Assembly (NCBI GenBank): GCA_017557185.1
Contig: JAFZAP010000051.1
Span: forward strand, 19,721-83,720
Direction of reading: 5' to 3'
DNA: 64,000 nt
Source: Prevotella sp.
GTDB lineage: Bacteria; Bacteroidota; Bacteroidia; Bacteroidales; Bacteroidaceae
Program-made: the position numbers and the translations under genes
Notes under the pieces: generated by a model
The model's database searches: none
Told to the model about the DNA's origin: nothing
What the model saw: the letters and a program-made list of their open reading frames with translations, nothing else
Shown: piece by piece, positions 39,797 to 48,295 of the stretch
Layout: the number at the start of each line of letters is the position of its first letter
How positions within the stretch are numbered: position 1 is the stretch's first letter

Positions 39797-40597
39797 TCAG
39801 ATGCCGGCACCGTCGCTGAATCCCACATGTTTGATGGGGCGCGACTGGCGAATTTGCGAATAGGGCTCTACGTCGTGTGTGATCCAGAGGTTACCACCGA
39901 TGACGGAATGATGGCCGATGCGGACGCGGCCGAGTACGGACGTATTGGAATAGATGGTGACGTGGTCTTCGATGATGGGATGACGGGGCAGGTTGGCAAG
40001 CCGTCCGTCGGCATCGTGCTGGAAGTTCTTCGCTCCGAGCGTAACACCCTGATACAGCATGACATGATGGCCGATGATGGTGGTGGCACCGATGACGATG
40101 CCTGTGCCGTGATCGATGCCAAACGAGGCTCCGATGCTCGCGGCAGGATGGATGTCGATGCCCGTGAGCGAGTGGGCGCGCTCGGTGATCATTCGTGGCA
40201 GTAACGGCAGTCCCAGCTTGTGTAGCGCATGTGCCACACGATAGTGCAACATCACTGTGATGGCGGGATAGCAGCTAATGACCTCGAGGCGTGAGTCGAC
40301 GGCGGGGTCGTTGTCGGTGATAGCATCGACATCAGTGGTGAGCAGGCGGTCGATCTCCGGCAGCTGGCTCATAAACTCCCCGACAATCGCCTGGGCACGT
40401 TGTTCCATTGACTCGGTAGTGTCTTGGCTGCATGCCGTGAGAACCTTGAGTGCATGCTTCTCTAAAAGCATGGCAATGTGTTGATGATTGTGTTGCCGAG
40501 CCATAGCGTCTTGCTGCCCGTAGACCGTGGGGAACATGGCCTCGCGCAACAAGCCCATCAGCTCGTCGAAATCCTGCAAAGTGGGGAGGGGAAGCAT
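39797..40597 (-). CDS. cysE: Serine O-acetyltransferase
   Basis: 266 aa. An N-terminal helical region (about 1-130) is followed by a left-handed beta-helix of hexapeptide repeats. The active-site motif is LTGIDIHPAASIGASFGIDHGTGIVIGATTIIG, with the catalytic Asp/His in DHGTG, then MLYQGVTLGAKNF and HPIIEDHVTIYSNTSVLGRVRIG. It acetylates L-serine with acetyl-CoA to O-acetylserine, the CysK substrate. It is the third gene of trpB2-cysK-cysE with a 39-bp gap, and lies under the leader at 43013-43198. The C-terminus SDGAGI ends in Ile, the residue by which SAT typically docks into CysK. Confidence 0.92.
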   Translation of the reverse strand: MLPLPTLQDFDELMGLLREAMFPTVYGQQDAMARQHNHQHIAMLLEKHALKVLTACSQDTTESMEQRAQAIVGEFMSQLPEIDRLLTTDVDAITDNDPAVDSRLEVISCYPAITVMLHYRVAHALHKLGLPLLPRMITERAHSLTGIDIHPAASIGASFGIDHGTGIVIGATTIIGHHVMLYQGVTLGAKNFQHDADGRLANLPRHPIIEDHVTIYSNTSVLGRVRIGHHSVIGGNLWITHDVEPYSQIRQSRPIKHVGFSDGAGI

Positions 40598-40636
40598 TTT
40601 AGTTGAGAGTTGATAATTGATAGTTATTTTACGCTA

Positions 40637-41551
40637 CTAAAACAGGCCGGTGGAGAGATAGCGCTCGCCGGTGTCAGGCAGCAGAACAACGATGGTCTTG
40701 CCGGCATTCTCGGGCAGTCGTGACAACCGCAGGGCAGCAGCATAGGCGGCTCCCGACGAGATGCCGGCCAGCAATCCGTTGTCGCGCGCCAGCAGACGGG
40801 CATGCTCCTTGGCGTCATCATTGCTCACGGTGAGCACTTCGTCGACGACTGTAGCATCGTAATTATCGGGAACGAAGCCGGCACCGATGCCTTGAATGGC
40901 GTGCTTGCCGGCGATGCCAGTGGAGAGCACTGCCGACGACAACGGCTCTACTGCCACCGCCTTCACGGCTGCCTTGTGCTTCTTCAGCGCCCGCGCGGTG
41001 CCACTCAGCGTGCCGCCGGTGCCCACGCCAGCCACGAAAATATCGACGCTGCCATCGGTGTCGGCCCATATCTCCTCGCCGGTGGTGCGTTCATGGACTG
41101 CCGGGTTGGCGGGATTCACGAACTGTCCCAGAATCACCGCATCGGGAATCTGCTGCTGCAGCTCAGTGGCTTTGGCGATAGCGCCCTTCATGCCTTCACT
41201 TCCGGGTGTCAGCACGAGTTCTGCGCCATAGGCTTTCAACAGATTCCGGCGTTCTTCGCTCATGCTGTCGGGCATCGTCAGAATGACACGATAGCCCATC
41301 ACGGTGCCCACCCAGGCCAGTCCGATACCGGTATTGCCGCTGGTGGGCTCGATGATCGTGGCACCAGCGTTGAGGACGCCCCGTTGCCGGGCATCCTCAA
41401 TCATGGCTAATGCTATGCGATCCTTCACACTGCCACCGGGGTTCTGGCATTCCAGCTTTGCAACGATGGTGGCTTGCTGGCCTTCCTGCTGCTGCAGTCG
41501 CAACAGCGGTGTGTGGCCGATCAGTTCTGTGAGACGATTGCTGATTCTCAT
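40637..41551 (-). CDS. cysK: Cysteine synthase A (O-acetylserine sulfhydrylase)
   Basis: 304 aa from ATG 41551 ([19 protein letters not shown]); a TTG two codons upstream is less likely. The PLP Lys is about residue 42 in [11 protein letters not shown], followed by the substrate loop TSGNTG, the phosphate-binding [10 protein letters not shown] and the C-terminal [10 protein letters not shown]. It makes cysteine from O-acetylserine and sulfide, and may bind CysE in the cysteine synthase complex. It lies 13 bp after trpB2 and 39 bp before cysE. It is the enzyme most directly connected with Cys codons in the leader peptide. Confidence 0.95.
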   Translation of the reverse strand: MRISNRLTELIGHTPLLRLQQQEGQQATIVAKLECQNPGGSVKDRIALAMIEDARQRGVLNAGATIIEPTSGNTGIGLAWVGTVMGYRVILTMPDSMSEERRNLLKAYGAELVLTPGSEGMKGAIAKATELQQQIPDAVILGQFVNPANPAVHERTTGEEIWADTDGSVDIFVAGVGTGGTLSGTARALKKHKAAVKAVAVEPLSSAVLSTGIAGKHAIQGIGAGFVPDNYDATVVDEVLTVSNDDAKEHARLLARDNGLLAGISSGAAYAAALRLSRLPENAGKTIVVLLPDTGERYLSTGLF

Positions 41552-41564
41552 TATCAATTTTCAA

Positions 41565-42920
41565 TTACTGTGGTACGCTCTTGAGGTTCTCCTTGATATC
41601 GGAATCGGAGAGCTGGTAGTTCATCAGATCACCGTTGAGGAACTGCTCGTAGGCGGTCATGTCGATGAGTCCGTGACCGGAGAGGTTGAAGAGGATGACC
41701 TTCTCCTCGCCTGTCTCCTTGCACTTCTCAGCCTCGCGAATAGCTGCGGCGATAGCGTGGCTCGACTCGGGAGCGGGGATGATGCCCTCAGTGCGGGCGA
41801 AGAGCATACCTGCCTCGAAGGTCTCAAGCTGCGGGATGTCGACACCGTGCATCAGGCCGTCCTTGATGAGCTGTGAGACAATCATGCCGGCACCGTGATA
41901 GCGGAGACCGCCAGCGTGGATGTTGGCAGGCTTGAAGCCATGACCCAGCGTGTACATCGGTAGCAGGGGCGTGTAGCCGGCCTCGTCGCCGAAGTCGTAG
42001 CGGAACTCGCCGCGTGTGAGCTTCGGACAGCTCTCGGGCTCGGCAGCGATGAACTCCGTCTTCTTTCCGTCGAGGATGTTGTGGCGCATGAAGGGGAAGG
42101 CGATGCCGCCGAAGTTCGAACCACCACCGAAGCAGGCGATGACGACGTCGGGATATTCGCCGGCTTTCTCCATCTGCTTCTCTGCCTCAAGGCCGATAAT
42201 CGACTGATGGATGGCCACGTGGTTGAGCACCGAGCCCAGCGTGTACTTACAGTTCGGCGTGGTGGTAGCGAGCTCTACGGCCTCACTGATGGCTGTGCCG
42301 AGCGAACCGGGATGACGCGGATCGCGGGTGATGATATCCTTACCGGCACGTGTCGACATCGACGGCGAACCTGTTACGGCAGCTCCGAACGTGCGCATGA
42401 TGCTCGAACGGTAGGGCTTCTGCTGCATCGAGATCTTCACCTGATAGACGGCAGCCTCCAGGCCAAACACCGAGGCGGCATAGCTCAGGGCGGCACCCCA
42501 CTGGCCGGCACCCGTCTCAGTGGTGACGTTGGTGGTGCCTTCCATCTTGGCATAGTAGCACTGCGGCAGAGCGGAGTTGATCTTATGCGAGCCCAGCGGG
42601 TTCACGCTCTCGTTCTTGAAGTAGATGTGGGCAGGTGTTCCCAGTGCCTCCTCCAGCGCGTAGGCACGCACCAGCGGTGTTGAACGATAGTACTTGTACT
42701 TCTCCAACACCTCTTCGGGGATGGGGATGAACGCATGTTCCTGGTCGAGTTCCTGCACACAACACTCACGCGGGAAGATGTGGGCGAGATCGTCTACGCC
42801 GAGCGGCTGCTTCGTAGCGGGATGAATAGGCGGCATCGGCTTGTTGGGCATGTCGGCCTGAATGTTGTACCATGCTGTGGGCAGCTCATTTTCCTGAAGG
42901 ATAAATCTTTTCTGTTTCAT
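41565..42920 (-). CDS. trpB2: TrpB2-type tryptophan synthase beta-like enzyme
   Basis: 451 aa, longer than TrpB1 (about 400) and typical of TrpB2. The PLP Lys is near residue 111 in NPLGSHKINSA. TTETGAGQWG (catalytic Glu region), GGGSNFGG (phosphate loop) and the N-terminal extension (FILQENELPTAWYNIQADMP) fit the TrpB2 clade. TrpB2 joins indole and serine to tryptophan, usually without TrpA, and may salvage free indole. It is the first gene of a serine-consuming operon with cysK and cysE, 92 nt downstream of a terminator hairpin and 160 nt from a CWCWRC leader peptide. Confidence 0.93.
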   Translation of the reverse strand: MKQKRFILQENELPTAWYNIQADMPNKPMPPIHPATKQPLGVDDLAHIFPRECCVQELDQEHAFIPIPEEVLEKYKYYRSTPLVRAYALEEALGTPAHIYFKNESVNPLGSHKINSALPQCYYAKMEGTTNVTTETGAGQWGAALSYAASVFGLEAAVYQVKISMQQKPYRSSIMRTFGAAVTGSPSMSTRAGKDIITRDPRHPGSLGTAISEAVELATTTPNCKYTLGSVLNHVAIHQSIIGLEAEKQMEKAGEYPDVVIACFGGGSNFGGIAFPFMRHNILDGKKTEFIAAEPESCPKLTRGEFRYDFGDEAGYTPLLPMYTLGHGFKPANIHAGGLRYHGAGMIVSQLIKDGLMHGVDIPQLETFEAGMLFARTEGIIPAPESSHAIAAAIREAEKCKETGEEKVILFNLSGHGLIDMTAYEQFLNGDLMNYQLSDSDIKENLKSVPQ

Positions 42921-43012
42921 ACTGTTTAAAAGTTTTATGGTTGAATTGTTATTTGCGTTGGATGATCACTTAACCATTTTCCATTATCCATTTTGCATTT
43001 TCCAATGAAAGG

Positions 43013-43046
43013 AAAAGGGCCTGTCGTAAGAACGGCAGACCCTTTT
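43013..43046 (-). terminator. Attenuator terminator hairpin before trpB2
   Basis: On the minus strand AAAAGGGTCTGCCGT, loop TCTT, ACGACAGGCCCTTTT: a 15-position stem with one mismatch and one G-U pair, whose 3' arm ends in TTTT. It lies 34 nt after the leader peptide stop and 92 nt before the trpB2 ATG. CTTACGAC in its loop and 3' arm (43023-43030) can instead pair with GTCGTGAG at the leader stop codon (43080-43087), a possible antiterminator. Confidence 0.75.
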
Positions 43047-43080
43047 GATGGTTATGTAATACTCCACACGGTCAAGCGAC

Positions 43081-43140
43081 TCACGACTTTTCAGATCTTG
43101 AGCAACGCCAGCACCAACATGTAGCATTCATTGTAATCAT
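43081..43140 (-). CDS. Cys/Trp-rich leader peptide of the trpB2-cysK-cysE operon
   Basis: A 19-codon frame starts at ATG (43140-43138) and stops at TGA (43083-43081): MITMNATCWCWRCSRSEKS. Codons 8-13 read Cys-Trp-Cys-Trp-Arg-Cys; both amino acids are normally the rarest in proteins. A well-spaced promoter lies about 27 nt upstream and a terminator hairpin follows 34 nt after the stop. This is the classical arrangement of a transcription-attenuation leader. By inference, shortage of charged tRNA-Cys or tRNA-Trp stalls the ribosome, exposes the stop-codon region for alternative pairing, and lets transcription reach genes for Cys and Trp synthesis. It is too short for standard gene finders. The arrangement is seen directly; the mechanism is inferred. 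Confidence 0.72.
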   Translation of the reverse strand: MITMNATCWCWRCSRSEKS

Positions 43141-43166
43141 ATTCGTTGTATTTTTGATAACGGTGG

Positions 43167-43198
43167 CAAAATTATAACATTTTCCCGAATCCACCAAA
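43167..43198 (-). promoter_or_regulatory. Promoter of the leader/trpB2-cysK-cysE operon
   Basis: On the minus strand TTTG (43195-43198) and TAATTTTG (43167-43174) are 20 nt apart. Transcription should start near 43160, about 20 nt before the leader ATG. Confidence 0.7.
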
Positions 43199-43264
43199 CA
43201 AATTGAAAGAAATTTTCGCTTTTAGCTTCATTTTTCTTATTTTCCAGCGTTTTTCCGCACAAAA

Positions 43265-43304
43265 TGGCAGCACGAAGGGCTATAGAGAAGCCCCCGTGCT
43301 GCCA
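43265..43304. terminator. Terminator after susD
   Basis: GGCAGCACG pairs with CGTGCTGCC and an inner GGGCT with AGCCC around a short loop. On the minus strand the stem is followed by ATTTTG. It separates susCD from the leader region of the trpB2 operon. Confidence 0.8.
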
Positions 43305-43321
43305 TCATCATCAAGAAGGGA

Positions 43322-44908
43322 TTACCACCCCTCGTGTTGTTTCAGTTGCGGATTGCTGTCGATTTCGTCAGTCGGAATCGGCCACTTGTAGTCGCGCTCG
43401 CCATTATAGACACGCGTCTCGTAAGCCAGACCATAGGTGATGCGCTCATTGTTCACGGCATCAATGGCTTCCTTGAGCTGGTGCCAGCGATACTCGTCGT
43501 AGAGACGCAGACCCTCGAAGGCCAACTCGACGCGGCGTTCATGCTTGATGACCTTCAGCAGCTGGTCCTTGCTCAGACCCGTTCCCTCTACGTCTTCAAC
43601 CTTCGGCATGCCTACACGCTGGCGCAGCTGATTGACGAGTCCAAGAACTGTCGACTCGTTGTAGCCGCCCTTCTCGACGAGAGCCTCGGCTAACGAGATC
43701 AGCACCTCGGGATAGCGAACCACGTAGAAATCCTGTCCGTTGTCCCACGAATTACCTGTGTCGGTAGGATCGAAGTACTTCATGACATAGATCGTGGAGA
43801 GCGATGCGGCAGCCCCTCCATAGGGAGCCTCAGCTCCACCACGCCCGTTCCAGTACATGCCAGGCACGAAGAGTGTGGCATAGAGACGCGGGTCGCGGCC
43901 TACCCAGTAGTCGAAGTTCGGCTGGTCCACATTGAGCGAGCCATTATCCTTCTTGGCTGCATAGTCGTGCTCGGTGGCAGGCTTACCATCCAGACGATAG
44001 TAGTCGTCGGCGAGGTTCAGCGTACCGTTCATTGCTTCGAGCGGTGTGTTCCAGTGTGCATTGAACTGTGTTCCCTCGTCGAGTCCGGGGCCTTCGAAGC
44101 GTACGGCGAAGATAATCTCCGACTCCTTCTCGCCAGCAGGCGTGAAGAGCTTACCATAATCAGCAGCGAGCGTGTAGCCCAACTTCATGACTTCCTGATA
44201 AGCGCTGATGGCCTCGTCCCACATCTTATTATAAAGAGCCAGTCGGCCCAGCAGAGCGTAGCAGGCACCACGCGTGATGCGACCGCGGTCGGCAGTAGTG
44301 GGCAGGTTGGGTGCAGCAGCCTTCAGGTTGGCAATCTCAGAAGAAACAATGTCGGCACGCGGTGTAGCGGGCATCTCGGCATTATCGATCGTGAGCGGTT
44401 CTGTCAGGTAGGGCACGTCGTTATAAGTCATCGTCAGATGAATGTACATCAGGGCGCGAATCGTGACAGCTTCGGCCTTGTACTGTGCAATCTTTGCCTC
44501 CGACATCGGCACGCGGTCGATATTCGCAATGACACTGTTGCAGCGCTTCACCACTTCGTAGAGGGCATCCCAATAGGAACCGATGGCCCACGAGCCGGCG
44601 CTGTGGGTGCCGTTGGCGATATCGAAGCCTTCCATCCAGCCGCTCCAGTTGAAGTGGCCGCCATTGTCGGAGAGGCATTCAAGATTCAGTTGACCGAGAT
44701 CCCAAGGGCCACCGCCATAGAGTTGGTTGCTCTGCAGACCGTCGTAGCAGGCCACCATAGCCATCGTGGCATCATCTTCGCTCTGCCAGAAAGTTGCGGT
44801 CGATGACTCGGTAAGTGAGTTCTTATCCAAGAAGCTGTCGGAGCAGGAGGTGGCGAAAAGTGCTCCTGTTACGAGCATTGATGCGATATATAAATGATGT
44901 AGTTTCAT
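43322..44908 (-). CDS. SusD/RagB family nutrient-binding outer-membrane lipoprotein
   Basis: 528 aa from ATG 44908 (MKLHHLYIASMLVTGALFATSC). The lipobox ends at Cys22, so it is a surface lipoprotein. After CSDSFLDKNSLTESS come the tetratricopeptide-like helices of SusD proteins, with AEAVTIRALMYIHLTMTYNDVPYLTEPL and YALLGRLALYNKMWDEAISAYQEVMKLGY. The C-terminal EVLISLAEALVEKGG...LNQLRQRVGMP and HERRVELAFEGLRLYDEYRW are family hallmarks. It captures oligosaccharide and passes it to the paired SusC 13 bp upstream. No SusE/F, glycosidase or regulator is adjacent, so the ligand is unknown. Confidence 0.93.
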   Translation of the reverse strand: MKLHHLYIASMLVTGALFATSCSDSFLDKNSLTESSTATFWQSEDDATMAMVACYDGLQSNQLYGGGPWDLGQLNLECLSDNGGHFNWSGWMEGFDIANGTHSAGSWAIGSYWDALYEVVKRCNSVIANIDRVPMSEAKIAQYKAEAVTIRALMYIHLTMTYNDVPYLTEPLTIDNAEMPATPRADIVSSEIANLKAAAPNLPTTADRGRITRGACYALLGRLALYNKMWDEAISAYQEVMKLGYTLAADYGKLFTPAGEKESEIIFAVRFEGPGLDEGTQFNAHWNTPLEAMNGTLNLADDYYRLDGKPATEHDYAAKKDNGSLNVDQPNFDYWVGRDPRLYATLFVPGMYWNGRGGAEAPYGGAAASLSTIYVMKYFDPTDTGNSWDNGQDFYVVRYPEVLISLAEALVEKGGYNESTVLGLVNQLRQRVGMPKVEDVEGTGLSKDQLLKVIKHERRVELAFEGLRLYDEYRWHQLKEAIDAVNNERITYGLAYETRVYNGERDYKWPIPTDEIDSNPQLKQHEGW

Positions 44909-44921
44909 AACTGTTCCTGTA

Positions 44922-47900
44922 TTAGAATTTAACAATAACACCAAACGAATAAGCACGCACATTCGGATGAACGTCGTTGCGCATATCGGAACTGAGCTTC
45001 TCGGGATCGTAGTCCTTCAGAGAAGTGAAGGTGAGCAGATTGGAGCCGGCAAGATAGAGGCGCACACTCTGCACGCCCCACTGCTGGAAGAGCGGGTTCT
45101 TCTTGAAAGTGTAGCCAAACTCGATGCTCTTCAGGCGCAGGTAGTCGCCTTTGGTGAGCCAGAACGATGAATAGGTGTCGTTGTACTCGTTGCCAAGACG
45201 TGGCATCTCGGCATTCACGTTGTCGGCCGAATAGCGGTCGAGCCAACGCGTGCTCTTATTACCGCCATTCGAGATTGCTGTTGTCTCCCAATTGAAGCGA
45301 TCCAGGCCAGCGATGCCCTGCCAGAACATCGACAGGTCGAAGTTCTTCCAGCTAGCACCGAGCGAGATGCTATACTGCAGTTTCGGGAACGGATTGCCCA
45401 GAACCTGACGGTCGTCGTCGTTGATGTTTCCATCGTCATTGAAATCCTCAAACATGATATCGCCCAGCGACGGAGCCTGTCCGTTCTGCGTGATGACCTT
45501 GCCCTCGGAGTTCGTGCGTTGCAGATCGGCCTCCGTGCGATAGAGACCCAACGCCTTCAAGCCGTAGTACGAGCCGATGGCTTCGCCCTCGCGGTTGATG
45601 GTGTTGTTCGAGATGCTCTCCTGACCGTTCATATCGACAATCTCGTTATGAACACTCGCAAGCGAGAATCCTGCATTCCAGTTCCAGTCGCCAGCATGGT
45701 CGTAATAGTTGACGACCCACTCCCAACCGGTGTTCTTCACCTTACCGGCGTTCTGATAAGGAGCACCCAGCGAACCCAGGAAGATACCCGGCATGGGCAG
45801 ACGCAGTAAGATGTCGTCGGTCACCTTGTTATACCAGTCGAAAGTTGTGCTCAGGCGGCCCTTGAAGAAGCTGGCGTCGAATCCGAAGTCGGTGATAGTC
45901 GTGGTCTCCCACTTGATCTTCTCGTTGGCAATACCCGTTGCGCGCATACCGATGAACTTCTTGTCGCCGAAGTAGTAGCTGCCCTGTGCAGACAGCGTCT
46001 CGGCAAAGGCGTAGTTACCAATCTCCTGATTACCAAGCTTTCCCCAGCTGGCACGAAGCTTCAACGAGCTCAGCCAGTCCACGTTCTGCATGAAGGCCTC
46101 GTTGGAAACCACCCAGGCGGCCGAGAACGACGGGAACGTAGCATAGCGGTTGTTCTTTGGTAAGCGCGACGAACCATCATGACGAATGTTGAACTCTGCC
46201 AGATAGCGGTCGGCAAAGTTGTAGTTGATGCGGCCGAAGAACGACTGCAGAGCGTCTTCCTCAGCATAGCCGCTGGCTGTCGGGTTCTGCGTACCGCCAT
46301 CCAATTCGTAGATGGCATCTGTGGGGAATCCTTGCTTTGAGCTGCTGTTCACATCGTAACGGTTTTCCTGAATGGAGTGACCCACGAGGACACCCAGCGA
46401 ATGATCGCCGAACTTCTCGTTGTAAGAGAGGATGTTCTCATTGATCCAACCCGTCTGGAACCAGTCGTAGTCGGTCAGCGTGTTCTGTGTTCCGGCAGGA
46501 GCAATCTCATTGCCCTCTGCGTCAACACGGGCCTCGCTGCGTGGCGAGTAGGTCATGATGCGATTGGTGTACAGCTTGTAGGCCAGGCTTGTGCGGAACT
46601 GCAGACCCTTCACGATGTCCACCTCACCGAACACCTTACCATCGAAGCGATAGTGGTTGTTGTCCTTCTTGCCGAAGTACAGATCACGAACAGGGTTCTT
46701 GAACGTCGACTGCGAGATTGCACTGTTGCCGTCGGTATAGGCATATTGGCCGTTGGCAAACATCACGGGAACCGTAGGACGCGTGAACCATGTCAGGTCA
46801 CGCATCAGGCCTTCGCCCGTCACACCCGTCACAGGCTCATAGACGCGCTGCTTGCTGCCGGCAAGGTTCATGCCCAACTTCACGCGACCGAGCTTTGCGT
46901 CGATATTCGAACGGAAGTTGTAGCGCTTGTTGCGCGTGTTCTTCATGATACCGTCCTGGTCCAGATACTGTACGGAGAACATGTAGTGCATCACCTGCGA
47001 ACCGCCCTGCACGCTCAGATGGTGCTGCTGCATGAAGGCTGTGCGGAACATATCTTTCGCCCAATTGTGGCTGGCGAAGTGCTCCGGGTCAGAGCCGTTC
47101 TTCAGCTTGTCGAGCATCTCCTGCGTATAGGCGCGGGCAGGCTGAGCCTCGTTGAACATCAGAGCCCAGTCGTAGCCTCCCACGAAGTCGGGAAGCACCG
47201 TAGGCTCCTGCAATGCCACCGAACCGGAATAGGTCACCTGCGGGCGCATCTCCATTCCACGCTTCGTTGTGACAAGAATCACACCATTGGCAGCACGCAC
47301 ACCATAAATGGCGGCCGAGGCGGCATCCTTCAGCACCGAAACACTCTGAATGTCCTCGGCAGGCAGCTCCGACATCTGACTGATACTGCTCTCAATACCA
47401 TCGATGAGCACCATCGGATTGTTCTTCGAAGCATCGCCCAACGTACCGATACCACGCACGCGAATCTCAGGATCGTCGTGACCGGCCTGAGCACCATTCA
47501 CCTGCAACACCACACCAGGAAGGCGGCCCTGCAGCAGATTCGAGGTGTTGGCAACGGGCAGGTTGCTGACTTCCGTGAAGTCCACAGCAGCAACGGCACC
47601 AGTCAGGTTGGCTTTCTTCGTTGTGCCGTAACCGATCACCACCACTTCGTCCAAAGCCTCCATGTCCTCGTCAAGTGTGATGTTCAATGTCTCGCCGGCA
47701 CGGAAGCTCACTTCCTTTGTGCCGAAGCCCACATACGAGATGTTGAGTTTGCCAGCACTCACGCCTTCCAGCGTAAAATGACCATCGATGTCTGTCACTG
47801 TGCCACGATCGGTGCCCAGCACCTTGATCGTAGCACCGATGATGGGCTCACCGCTGTGGTCGACCACCTGGCCCTTCACCGTTCCACTCTGCTGCACAGC

Positions 47901-48032
47901 CTGCACGCCGTTAGTATCCGCAAACACCGTCTGCGGACTACCGATGAGGAAGGCTGCCAACATGAAAGCCGAGAACAGCACGCACTTCCACGCACGGCTA
48001 TTCCCATTTCTTCTTAATGCGTTTTTCTTCAT
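44922..48032 (-). CDS. SusC/RagA family TonB-dependent outer-membrane transporter
   Basis: 1036 aa from ATG 48032 (MKKNALRRNGNSRAWK); an ATG 12 nt upstream is possible. After the signal peptide comes a carboxypeptidase-regulatory-like domain (GTVKGQVVDHSGEPIIGATIKVLGT), a TonB box region (LDEVVVIGYGTTKKANLTGAV), the plug (GRLPGVVLQVNGAQAGHDDPEIRVRGIGTL) and a 22-strand barrel ending RAYSFGVIVKF. There is no N-terminal STN signalling domain, so it does not appear to signal to an anti-sigma factor. It imports a glycan with SusD. The promoter at 48121-48152 fits the consensus exactly. Confidence 0.95.
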   Translation of the reverse strand: MKKNALRRNGNSRAWKCVLFSAFMLAAFLIGSPQTVFADTNGVQAVQQSGTVKGQVVDHSGEPIIGATIKVLGTDRGTVTDIDGHFTLEGVSAGKLNISYVGFGTKEVSFRAGETLNITLDEDMEALDEVVVIGYGTTKKANLTGAVAAVDFTEVSNLPVANTSNLLQGRLPGVVLQVNGAQAGHDDPEIRVRGIGTLGDASKNNPMVLIDGIESSISQMSELPAEDIQSVSVLKDAASAAIYGVRAANGVILVTTKRGMEMRPQVTYSGSVALQEPTVLPDFVGGYDWALMFNEAQPARAYTQEMLDKLKNGSDPEHFASHNWAKDMFRTAFMQQHHLSVQGGSQVMHYMFSVQYLDQDGIMKNTRNKRYNFRSNIDAKLGRVKLGMNLAGSKQRVYEPVTGVTGEGLMRDLTWFTRPTVPVMFANGQYAYTDGNSAISQSTFKNPVRDLYFGKKDNNHYRFDGKVFGEVDIVKGLQFRTSLAYKLYTNRIMTYSPRSEARVDAEGNEIAPAGTQNTLTDYDWFQTGWINENILSYNEKFGDHSLGVLVGHSIQENRYDVNSSSKQGFPTDAIYELDGGTQNPTASGYAEEDALQSFFGRINYNFADRYLAEFNIRHDGSSRLPKNNRYATFPSFSAAWVVSNEAFMQNVDWLSSLKLRASWGKLGNQEIGNYAFAETLSAQGSYYFGDKKFIGMRATGIANEKIKWETTTITDFGFDASFFKGRLSTTFDWYNKVTDDILLRLPMPGIFLGSLGAPYQNAGKVKNTGWEWVVNYYDHAGDWNWNAGFSLASVHNEIVDMNGQESISNNTINREGEAIGSYYGLKALGLYRTEADLQRTNSEGKVITQNGQAPSLGDIMFEDFNDDGNINDDDRQVLGNPFPKLQYSISLGASWKNFDLSMFWQGIAGLDRFNWETTAISNGGNKSTRWLDRYSADNVNAEMPRLGNEYNDTYSSFWLTKGDYLRLKSIEFGYTFKKNPLFQQWGVQSVRLYLAGSNLLTFTSLKDYDPEKLSSDMRNDVHPNVRAYSFGVIVKF

Positions 48033-48120
48033 AAAGCAATACATGTTTGGTTAGTTAAAAAGTATGTTGTTGTTAGTTATGTTGATTGTTTTCAACGACC
48101 TCCACACCAGAAGGACATTG

Positions 48121-48152
48121 CAAATATACTATTTTTTCCTGAAACAACAAAA
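48121..48152 (-). promoter_or_regulatory. Promoter of susCD
   Basis: On the minus strand TTTTG (48148-48152) and TATATTTG (48121-48128) are 19 nt apart. The 5' leader is about 80 nt. Confidence 0.75.
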
Positions 48153-48255
48153 CCATTACGAAAAAAAAGAGGGACTGATAGGAAAAAAAGTCCCTTTCCC
48201 CCCTGCTGCACGAGAGAAAGTGCCACGAAATCACGTTATTAAATATGGCTTTTGC

Positions 48256-48286
48256 TTGCAGGATTGCAGTTTTTTGCGTACCTTCG
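48256..48286 (+). promoter_or_regulatory. Promoter of the symporter gene
   Basis: TTG (48256-48258), 20 nt, TACCTTCG (48279-48286). The box ends 9 nt before the ATG at 48296, so the mRNA is nearly leaderless. Confidence 0.6.
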
Positions 48287-48295
48287 CGGCGCTAA

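Noticed and set aside
46377-48017. A 546-codon + strand open frame opposite SusC
   Set aside because: It is antisense to an unambiguous SusC, its translation is His/Leu/Val-biased without any motif, and no promoter supports it.
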